A stretch of 5,075 nt of DNA from an uncultured Paraburkholderia sp. (GTDB lineage Bacteria; Pseudomonadota; Gammaproteobacteria; Burkholderiales; Burkholderiaceae). Where the stretch lies: the NCBI GenBank assembly GCA_937917025.1, contig CALFSF010000271.1, positions 1-5,075 on the forward strand. Reading direction: 5' to 3'. How positions within the stretch are numbered: position 1 is the stretch's first letter; every line of letters starts with the position of its first letter. A program made the position numbers and the translations under genes. Positions 1 to 5,075 of this stretch are shown here, piece by piece. A model generated the notes under the pieces. It saw nothing but the letters and a program-made list of their open reading frames with translations. It was not told where the DNA came from and made no database searches.

Positions 1-179
1 GTCACCCTGGCCGGATGGCATAGCCACTGCCTGTAGCGGCACTTTCGCCCTGGACGGCGAAGTACAATGCCAGTTCTCCCTGCGCGCCGGTCGCCGGCGC
101 CATCCGGGAAACGCATACCCATCCACCCACGACCGCCGCCCGCACGCGGGCGGCGGCGTCAACGCCTGATTTCAAGCAA
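1..179. other. Non-coding left end and ettA 5' region
   Basis: I see no supportable gene here. The plus-strand frames are closed by stops at 34-36 (frame 1), 167-169 (frame 2) and 21-23 (frame 3), and none yields recognisable protein. A minus-strand frame (2-232) is complete but composition-driven and overlaps the ettA start. TACAAT at 63-68 resembles a sigma-70 -10 box, matching five of six consensus bases, but there is no good -35 hexamer 16-18 bp upstream, so it is only a weak promoter candidate for ettA. The hairpin at 133-156 is the most distinct structure. Confidence 0.5.
133..156 (+). promoter_or_regulatory. GC-only hairpin upstream of ettA
   Basis: Positions 133-142 pair perfectly with 147-156, giving a 10-bp stem made only of G and C with the four-base loop CACG. 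The stem ends 23 nt before the ettA start codon. No T-run follows on either strand, so it does not have the form of an intrinsic terminator. If it lies in the ettA leader RNA it could affect translation initiation, or it could be the 3' end structure of a transcript entering from the left. The pairing is seen directly; the role is inference. In DNA this GC-rich a chance stem is possible, although a perfect 10-bp stem with a tetraloop is better than most. Confidence 0.45.
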
Positions 180-1847
180 ATGGCCCAATACGTCTTCACC
201 ATGAACCGGGTCGGCAAGATCGTGCCGCCCAAGCGTCAAATCCTGAAGGACATCTCGCTGTCGTTCTTTCCCGGCGCGAAAATCGGTCTGCTCGGCCTGA
301 ACGGCTCGGGCAAATCGACGTTGATCCGCATCATGGCGGGTGTCGACAAGGACATCGAGGGCGAAGCCACGCCGATGCCGAATCTGAACATCGGCTATCT
401 GCCGCAGGAACCGCAGCTCGACCCGCAAAAAACCGTACGTGAGGCGGTCGAGGAAGGCCTCGGCGATGTCTTCAACGCACAGAAGAAGCTCGACGAAATC
501 TACGCCGCGTACGCTGAGCCGGACGCCGACTTCGACGCGCTCGCCGCCGAACAGGCAAAGTACGAAGCCATTCTCGCCACCGCCGACGGCGGCAGCCCGG
601 AACAGCAGATCGAGATCGCCGCCGACGCGCTGCGCCTGCCCGCGTGGGACGCGAAAATCGAACACCTGTCGGGCGGCGAAAAACGCCGCGTGGCGCTGTG
701 CAAGCTGCTGCTCGAAAAGCCCGACATGCTGCTGCTCGACGAACCGACCAACCACCTGGACGCGGAATCGGTCGAGTGGCTCGAACAGTTCCTCACGCGC
801 TTCCCGGGCACGGTGGTTGCTGTGACCCACGACAGATACTTCCTCGATAACGCCGCCGAGTGGATTCTCGAACTCGATCGCGGTCACGGCATTCCGTGGA
901 AGGGCAATTACAGCAGCTGGCTCGACCAGAAGGAAGAGCGGCTGAAGCAGGAAGAAGCCACGGAATCGGCGCGTCAGAAGGCGATCAAGAAGGAACTGGA
1001 GTGGGTGCGCCAGAACCCGAAGGGCCGTCAGGCGAAATCGAAGGCGCGTATCGCGCGTTTCGAGGAACTGAGCAGCCAGGATTATCAGAAGCGCAACGAA
1101 ACGTCGGAAATCTTCATCCCGGTTGGCGACCGTCTCGGCAACGAGGTGATCGAATTCAGGAACGTGACGAAGGCTTACGGCGACCGCCTGCTGATCGACG
1201 ACCTGAGCCTCAAGATTCCGGCGGGCGCGATCGTCGGCATCATCGGGCCGAACGGCGCGGGCAAGTCGACGCTCTTTCGCATGCTGACCGGCAAGGAGCA
1301 GCCGGATTCGGGCGAGATCGTGCAGGGCCCGACCGTGAAGCTCGCGTACGTGGACCAGAGCCGCGATGCGCTCGATGGCTCGAAGACCGTCTTCGAAGAG
1401 ATTTCGGGCGGTGCGGATGTGCTGACCGTCGGCAAGTACGAAACGCCGTCGCGGGCCTACATCGGCCGCTTCAACTTCAAGGGCGGCGACCAGCAGAAGA
1501 ACGTCGGCAACCTGTCGGGCGGTGAACGCGGCCGGCTGCATCTGGCGAAAACGCTGATCGCGGGCGGCAACGTGCTGCTGCTCGACGAACCGTCGAACGA
1601 CCTCGACGTCGAAACGCTGCGCGCGCTCGAAGATGCGTTGCTGGAGTTCGCGGGCTCGGTGCTGGTGATCTCGCACGATCGCTGGTTCCTCGACCGTATC
1701 GCGACACACATTCTGGCGTTCGAAGGCGAATCGCAGGTGACGTTCTTCAACGGCAACTATCAGGAATACGAGGCGGACAAGCGCAACCGTCTCGGCGAGG
1801 AAGCCGCACGGCCGAAACGCCTGCGCTACAAGCCGATCACGCGGTAG
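180..1847 (+). CDS. ettA: Energy-dependent translational throttle protein EttA (ABC-F ATPase)
   Basis: This is a complete 555-residue ABC-F protein with two ATP-binding cassettes and no membrane segment, so it is soluble and ribosome-associated. In E. coli, EttA binds the ribosomal E site and gates entry into the elongation cycle according to the ATP/ADP ratio. Cassette 1 has Walker A GLNGSGKST (39-47), signature LSGGE (163-167), Walker B ending in LLLDEP with Glu188, and switch His217. Cassette 2 has Walker A GPNGAGKST (356-364), LSGGE (445-449), Glu470 and His499. The catalytic glutamates carry the same numbers as in E. coli EttA, which is also 555 residues as I recall it. The arm insertion lies at about 95-140. 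The charged linker that contacts P-site tRNA lies at about 240-320 and includes ELEWVRQNPKGRQAKSKAR. The start at 180 fits the conserved MAQYVFTM N-terminus, and no ATG, GTG or TTG lies upstream in frame before a stop. No clear Shine-Dalgarno precedes it. The second cassette has PSNDLD where E. coli has PTNDLD, a mild change. Other ABC-F members (Uup, YheS, YbiT) fit less well. Confidence 0.97.
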   Translation: MAQYVFTMNRVGKIVPPKRQILKDISLSFFPGAKIGLLGLNGSGKSTLIRIMAGVDKDIEGEATPMPNLNIGYLPQEPQLDPQKTVREAVEEGLGDVFNAQKKLDEIYAAYAEPDADFDALAAEQAKYEAILATADGGSPEQQIEIAADALRLPAWDAKIEHLSGGEKRRVALCKLLLEKPDMLLLDEPTNHLDAESVEWLEQFLTRFPGTVVAVTHDRYFLDNAAEWILELDRGHGIPWKGNYSSWLDQKEERLKQEEATESARQKAIKKELEWVRQNPKGRQAKSKARIARFEELSSQDYQKRNETSEIFIPVGDRLGNEVIEFRNVTKAYGDRLLIDDLSLKIPAGAIVGIIGPNGAGKSTLFRMLTGKEQPDSGEIVQGPTVKLAYVDQSRDALDGSKTVFEEISGGADVLTVGKYETPSRAYIGRFNFKGGDQQKNVGNLSGGERGRLHLAKTLIAGGNVLLLDEPSNDLDVETLRALEDALLEFAGSVLVISHDRWFLDRIATHILAFEGESQVTFFNGNYQEYEADKRNRLGEEAARPKRLRYKPITR

Positions 1848-1989
1848 GTCGCGCGGCTACGGCGCGCCGGGCCGGCCTCGGTCGGGGCTGATCCGTGCGC
1901 ACGTGGCGAGGTGGATCGGGCGGATTGGCGCAGGTGTTGGCGAGGCAGCTTCAGCACGGCTGGTCTCGCCCGCGGGCCGGTCATCGATC

Positions 1990-2028
1990 CGCGCGATAAG
2001 GCTAAACGGTCTGGGGTCTGGTCGCGCG
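1990..2028 (+). repeat. Inverted repeat enclosing a tandem 7-mer upstream of the DUF748-type gene
   Basis: CGCGCGA at 1990-1996 is the exact reverse complement of TCGCGCG at 2022-2028, leaving a 25-nt loop. Inside the loop the heptamer GGTCTGG occurs twice in tandem, at 2008-2014 and 2015-2021. The element ends 14 nt before the Shine-Dalgarno of the next gene. It could be an operator or a leader-RNA stem, or chance in GC-rich DNA. No -35/-10 promoter pair could be placed around it; GATAAG at 1995-2000 is the nearest -10-like hexamer and has no matching -35. The repeats are seen directly; any function is inference. Confidence 0.3.
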
Positions 2029-2042
2029 TCATGCGCGGCAAC

Positions 2043-2049
2043 GAGGAGG
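2043..2049 (+). promoter_or_regulatory. Strong ribosome binding site deciding the start at 2057
   Basis: GAGGAGG lies 7 nt before the ATG at 2057. This is a near-ideal Shine-Dalgarno and supports that codon over the ATG two codons later at 2063. It contrasts with ettA, whose start has no comparable site. Confidence 0.8.
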
Positions 2050-2056
2050 CAGAGAC

Positions 2057-3232
2057 ATGCCGATGTCGAAAGGCAGTCGCATAGCCGTCGCGCTGACTGG
2101 CGTGGTGGCGATACTGGTTGTCATCGTGGTGGCCGCCCTTCTGTTCGTCCAGCACGAGGTGAAAGAGCGCGTCGCCGCCGCCCTCGGCCCACGCGGCAGC
2201 GCCGAGACCATCGACGTCGGCTTCACATCCATCCGCCTCACCAACGTCCGCCTGCGCGCGCCCGATGGCTGGCCCGCCGCCGATCCGTTACACGCGGACA
2301 CCGTCGTCCTCGAACCTGACGTTCGCGACCTGATCCAGCGGCGTATTCATATGCGCAATGTCGTGGTCAGCGGATTCAACATGACCGTGCTGCGCACGAA
2401 GGATGGCGGCGTCCAGTTGCTGCCGAACCTCCGGCAGACGTTGAAAACCCCCGCGAATACGGCGGCGAACGCTGCCGGCGCCAGCGCGGCATCGCCGCTG
2501 CCGTCGGAAAAGCTTGTCGACCACATCGAATTCCAGCACGGCACGTTCGTGTTTTACGACATGACGGTGAGCAATCCCGCGTACCGGATCTCCATCACCG
2601 ATGCGAGCGCGACGATCGATCACATCCATCTGCCCGATCTGGACGAACCCACGACGCTCGCCGTCAATGGCTCGATCAAGGGACCGTCGCACACCGGCAC
2701 CGTTTCGTTCGGCGGCTGGATAAAAATCGCCAGCAAGGATTCGCAGACGACCACGACGCTGCGCGGCGTCGATGTCAGGACGCTCGATCCATATCTGCTC
2801 AGGAAAGCCGGTGCGAAAGCGCAGGTGACGGGCGGCACGCTAGACATGAAAGTGGACTCGACCGTGCGCAACTACCAGCTTCACGCACCGGGCGTGGTGA
2901 CGATCCACCATCTGCAACTCGCCGACAGCGGCAACCCCGTCGACACGTTCCTCTCGATCCCGACCCGGGCGGCTGTCGCCGCGCTCAAGAAGCATGGCGA
3001 CGACATCACGTTGCACTTCGTGCTCGAAGGCAATCTGCGAGACCCGAAGTTCTCGCTGAACGAAAGCCTGCTGACGAAAATGAGCAACGGCCTCGCGGAA
3101 GCGCTCGGCGTGAGCGTCGCAGGCGTCGCGAAGGGCGCGGGCGAAACGGTCAAGGGGCTGGGCAACGCGTTGCTGAACCTGATCGGCAAGGCACCGGCCG
3201 ACGCGTCGCACCCGCCCCGTTCATCGCCTTAG
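2057..3232 (+). CDS. DUF748/AsmA-like membrane-anchored periplasmic protein, function unknown
   Basis: This is a 391-residue protein. A hydrophobic helix at about residues 9-31, preceded by Lys5 and Arg8 and with no cleavage site I can recognise, points to an N-terminal inner-membrane anchor with the rest in the periplasm. Residues 50-125 form a beta-rich segment containing FTSIRLTNVRLRAP, typical of AsmA-like repeats. An Ala/Thr/Ser-rich linker follows (about 131-150), then a second beta-rich region (152-335). That region includes LDPYLLRKAG (243-252), TGGTLDMKVDS (258-268) and IPTRAAVAALKKHGDDITLHFVLEGNLRDPKFSL (301-334, pattern of a DUF748 C-terminal block). The tail at about 336-378 is a Gly/Ala-rich amphipathic stretch often seen at the end of DUF748 proteins. 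Large relatives such as TamB, YhdP and YdbH help move phospholipid to the outer membrane, but this protein is far shorter and that role cannot be assumed. The start is fixed by GAGGAGG 7 nt upstream. It lies 209 bp after ettA with no evident functional link and converges on the HAD gene. The family assignment is from pattern recognition only. Confidence 0.85.
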   Translation: MPMSKGSRIAVALTGVVAILVVIVVAALLFVQHEVKERVAAALGPRGSAETIDVGFTSIRLTNVRLRAPDGWPAADPLHADTVVLEPDVRDLIQRRIHMRNVVVSGFNMTVLRTKDGGVQLLPNLRQTLKTPANTAANAAGASAASPLPSEKLVDHIEFQHGTFVFYDMTVSNPAYRISITDASATIDHIHLPDLDEPTTLAVNGSIKGPSHTGTVSFGGWIKIASKDSQTTTTLRGVDVRTLDPYLLRKAGAKAQVTGGTLDMKVDSTVRNYQLHAPGVVTIHHLQLADSGNPVDTFLSIPTRAAVAALKKHGDDITLHFVLEGNLRDPKFSLNESLLTKMSNGLAEALGVSVAGVAKGAGETVKGLGNALLNLIGKAPADASHPPRSSP

Positions 3233-3314
3233 TGGCATGGCTTACGCCCCGTTTCTCGCCGTAGCGGCCTGGCTTGCTGGACGCGCGGCACACGGCACGC
3301 GCCTCGCGATGTAA
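3233..3314. other. Convergent intergenic gap without a clear terminator
   Basis: These 82 bases separate the stop of the plus-strand DUF748-type gene from the stop of the minus-strand HAD gene. The best pairing found is a 5-bp stem, GCGCG at 3283-3287 with CGCGC at 3298-3302, with a 10-nt loop and no T-run on either side. An intrinsic terminator is therefore not supported. Termination may be Rho-dependent, or the two transcripts may overlap at their 3' ends; both are inference. Confidence 0.5.
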
Positions 3315-3938
3315 TCAGACCGGCAAGCCCAGTTCGCGCAACTTCGCTTCGGTTCGGGCCGCGTCGGTGTGATGCACGCCGTGCCAGCCAAGCGCGGTCG
3401 CGGCTTCGGCGTTTTTCAGGTTGTCGTCGATAAAAACGAGTTCCGCCGGCTGCACGCCCGGCAGATGGGGCTCGATGCGCTTCATCATTTCCGCGAAAAT
3501 CGCCGGATCGGGCTTCACGAGTTTCACGCGCCCCGAGACGACGATGTCCCTGAAGCGCCGCAATACCGGGAAGTTGTCCCACGCATAGGGAAACGTCTCG
3601 GCCGACCAGTTCGTCAGCCCGAACAGCGGCACGTTGGCCGCGTCGAGTTTTTCGAGCGTGGCGATACCGTCTTCGAGCACGCCGCGGATCATCTCGTGCC
3701 AGCGCTCGTAGAACGCGCGGATCAGCGTTTCGTGTTCGGGAAACTTCGCGATCAGCTCGGCTGTGCCCGCTTCGATCGTCTGCCCGCCGTCCTGCTGGAT
3801 GACCCAGTCCATCGCGCAAACGTGCGTGAGAAACCAGTGGCGCTCCGCTTCGTCCGGAATCAGCGTGCGGTAGACGTATTGCGGGCTCCAGTCGATCAGC
3901 ACGCCACCGAAATCGAAAACGACTGCCTTGATCGCCAT
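3315..3938 (-). CDS. HAD-superfamily (subfamily IA) phosphatase-like hydrolase
   Basis: This is a cytosolic protein of 207 residues with no signal peptide or membrane helix. HAD motifs appear in order. Motif I is VVFDFGGVL with the nucleophile Asp9, motif II is LTNWS with Thr109, motif III is KPDPAIF with Lys142, and motif IV is VFIDDN with Asp171 and Asp172 for magnesium. The region between motif I and about residue 90 is the helical cap of subfamily I. Position +2 after the nucleophile is Gly11, not the usual acid/base Asp, as in the DLGNV motif of E. coli YihX (glucose-1-phosphate phosphatase). The family hydrolyses small phosphate esters; the substrate here cannot be read from sequence. 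The ATG at 3938 is chosen because the fold starts at once (MAIKAVVFD) and GGAG lies 5 nt upstream. The frame stays open to 4139, but that extension is Arg-rich, overlaps the aminopeptidase gene and matches nothing. It lies 85 bp downstream of that gene on the same strand, so cotranscription is plausible. Confidence 0.93.
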   Translation of the reverse strand: MAIKAVVFDFGGVLIDWSPQYVYRTLIPDEAERHWFLTHVCAMDWVIQQDGGQTIEAGTAELIAKFPEHETLIRAFYERWHEMIRGVLEDGIATLEKLDAANVPLFGLTNWSAETFPYAWDNFPVLRRFRDIVVSGRVKLVKPDPAIFAEMMKRIEPHLPGVQPAELVFIDDNLKNAEAATALGWHGVHHTDAARTEAKLRELGLPV

Positions 3939-4010
3939 GCACACTCCATCGCCCGTTGAATGTGGGAAGTACGCCGGAACGCAGGCGCCCGGCTCCAGTT
4001 GAGACCGCAG

Positions 4011-4023
4011 CGCGCCACGCGCG
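4011..4023 (-). other. Short GC hairpin abutting the aminopeptidase stop codon
   Basis: Immediately after the minus-strand stop codon (4024-4026), CGCGC pairs with GCGCG around a 3-nt loop (GTG in the minus-strand RNA). No T-run follows, so this is not a convincing intrinsic terminator. It might protect or pause the transcript between the aminopeptidase and HAD genes, or may simply reflect high GC content. Confidence 0.2.
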
Positions 4024-5075
4024 TCAGATCGCCTGCGTGCGTGTTTCCAGCCACGCCTTCGCGTCGCCCGACACATGCGGCGAAACGCGCGCGCGCACCG
4101 TCTCGTGATACGCGTTGAGCCACGCGCGTTCGTCGTCACGCAGCAGCGCGAGATCGACGCAGCGGGTATCGATCGGACACAGCGTCAGCGTTTCGAACTT
4201 CAGGAAGTCGCCAAACGCGGTCTTTTCCGCCTCGCGGTTCAGCACGAGGTTTTCGATCCGGATGCCCCACTTGCCCGGCCGGTAAATGCCCGGCTCGATC
4301 GACGTGATCATGCCCTCTTCCATCGCCGTCCACGCTTCGGCCGGCGCGTAGTGCGAGATCACCTGCGGGCCTTCGTGCACGTTCAGGAAGTAACCCACGC
4401 CGTGACCCGTGCCGTGGCCGTAGTCCGCGCCCGCTTCCCAGATCGGCGCGCGGGCGATCGAGTCGAGCATCGGCGAGCGGATGCCGCGCGGAAACTGCGC
4501 ACGCGAGAGCGCCATCGTGCCCTTCAGCACGGTCGTGAAGTCGCGGCGATGGTCGGCGTTGATCGTGCCGACCGGCACGACGCGCGTGATGTCCGTCGTG
4601 CCGCTCAGGTACTGGCCGCCCGAATCGATCAGCAGCAAACCGTTGCCCTCGATCGTGGCGTGCGAAGCCTGCGTCGCGCGGTAATGCGGCATCGCGCCGT
4701 TCGCGTTGAACCCGGCGATCGTGCCGAAGCTCAGCGTGACAAAGCCCGGACGACGCGCGCGCGCCGCCGTCAGACGTTCGTCGATGGTGAGTTCGGTGAT
4801 CGTTTCACGGCCGAGCGCGCCCTCGAACCACGCGAAGAATTCGGCGAGCGCCGCGCCGTCCTGCTCCATCGTCGCGCGAACGTGTTCCGCTTCCGCCGGT
4901 GTCTTGCGCGACTTCAGGAACGTCGAGGGATTCACGGCTTCGACGATTTTCACGTTCGACGGCACGACCTGCAACAGACCAAAAGTAATACGCCGCGGAT
5001 CGATCAGCAGCGTCGAGCCCGACGGCAGCGCGGCGAGCGCACCGGCCGCCATGACGTAGGGCTTCACCTGGATGC
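4024..5075 (-). CDS. Xaa-Pro aminopeptidase, M24B family (C-terminal part; 5' end beyond window)
   Basis: About 350 C-terminal residues are present and the frame runs off the right edge, so the N-terminal creatinase-like domains are missing from view. The enzyme removes an N-terminal residue that precedes proline, using two metal ions (often manganese), usually in the cytosol. Counting from the GTG at 5067 as residue 1, the pita-bread metal ligands are visible. They are Asp148 (LLIDSGG), Asp159 (GTTDITR), His222 (GHGTGHGVG), Glu258 (SIEPG) and Glu272 (IRIEN). The supporting histidines His128 (MPHYR) and His231 (NVHEGP) are also present. The block FLNVHEGP and the C-terminal extension (FETLTLCPIDTRCVD, then a WLNAYHETV segment) match the long, three-domain type of human XPNPEP1 of roughly 600 residues, not the shorter E. 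coli PepP. The active site looks intact. The GTG at 5067 is internal: upstream codons in the window (Ile, Gln) continue the frame. The HAD gene follows 85 bp downstream. Confidence 0.95.
   Translation of the reverse strand, partial: IQVKPYVMAAGALAALPSGSTLLIDPRRITFGLLQVVPSNVKIVEAVNPSTFLKSRKTPAEAEHVRATMEQDGAALAEFFAWFEGALGRETITELTIDERLTAARARRPGFVTLSFGTIAGFNANGAMPHYRATQASHATIEGNGLLLIDSGGQYLSGTTDITRVVPVGTINADHRRDFTTVLKGTMALSRAQFPRGIRSPMLDSIARAPIWEAGADYGHGTGHGVGYFLNVHEGPQVISHYAPAEAWTAMEEGMITSIEPGIYRPGKWGIRIENLVLNREAEKTAFGDFLKFETLTLCPIDTRCVDLALLRDDERAWLNAYHETVRARVSPHVSGDAKAWLETRTQAI

Noticed and set aside
63..68. TACAAT as a sigma-70 -10 box for ettA
   Set aside because: No acceptable -35 hexamer lies 16-18 bp upstream, so it was not listed as a promoter of its own.
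2..232. A 76-codon minus-strand frame at the left end, with an internal ATG at 103
   Set aside because: It has no ribosome binding site before either start, overlaps the ettA start, and crosses the hairpin at 133-156; its sequence resembles no known protein.
159..1709. A 516-codon open frame on the minus strand antisense to ettA
   Set aside because: It lies entirely opposite a certain gene, its protein is Arg/Val/Leu-rich with no recognisable motif, and such frames arise from GC-biased third positions in GC-rich genomes.
1903..2319. A 138-codon plus-strand frame across the intergenic region and the start of the DUF748-type gene
   Set aside because: It is Arg-rich low-complexity translation and overlaps a gene with a far better start and ribosome binding site.
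3229..3942. A 237-codon minus-strand frame overlapping the HAD gene
   Set aside because: It is a shifted-frame shadow of the HAD coding sequence, rich in Arg, with no motifs.
3939..4139. An N-terminal extension of the HAD protein starting at 4139
   Set aside because: The extension is Arg-rich, overlaps the end of the aminopeptidase gene in another frame, and the normal HAD N-terminus with its own GGAG site begins at 3938.
5065..5067. GTG at 5067 as the start of the aminopeptidase
   Set aside because: The frame continues upstream to the window edge, and this family needs further N-terminal domains, so the codon is internal.

Overview
The window reads as ordinary chromosomal DNA from a GC-rich betaproteobacterium, most likely Burkholderiaceae (Paraburkholderia, Caballeronia or Burkholderia). 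This rests on the strong G/C bias at third codon positions and on the protein types. No species can be named from the sequence alone. There are no tRNA or rRNA genes, insertion sequences, CRISPR arrays, phage genes or attachment sites.

Layout: (1) Positions 1-179 hold no supportable gene. They contain a perfect all-G/C hairpin (133-156) ending 23 nt before the next start codon. (2) 180-1847, plus strand, is ettA, a complete ABC-F translation factor that acts on ribosomes. (3) 1848-2056 is intergenic, with a long-loop inverted repeat and a small tandem repeat just before the next ribosome binding site. (4) 2057-3232, plus strand, encodes a 391-residue inner-membrane-anchored periplasmic protein of the DUF748/AsmA-like type, function unknown. 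(5) 3233-3314 is a short convergent gap without a recognisable intrinsic terminator. (6) 3315-3938, minus strand, is a HAD-superfamily phosphatase whose first motif is DFG rather than DxD. (7) 4024 to the right edge, minus strand, is the C-terminal catalytic part of a large Xaa-Pro aminopeptidase (peptidase family M24B); its N-terminus lies outside the window.

The two plus-strand genes are 209 bp apart and show no functional link. The two minus-strand genes are 85 bp apart and may be cotranscribed, aminopeptidase first. Taken together this is housekeeping and conserved-hypothetical content. I found no convincing sign of a new biological system. The points most worth a second look are the hairpin in front of ettA combined with the lack of a Shine-Dalgarno there, the short DUF748-type protein, and the repeats upstream of that gene.
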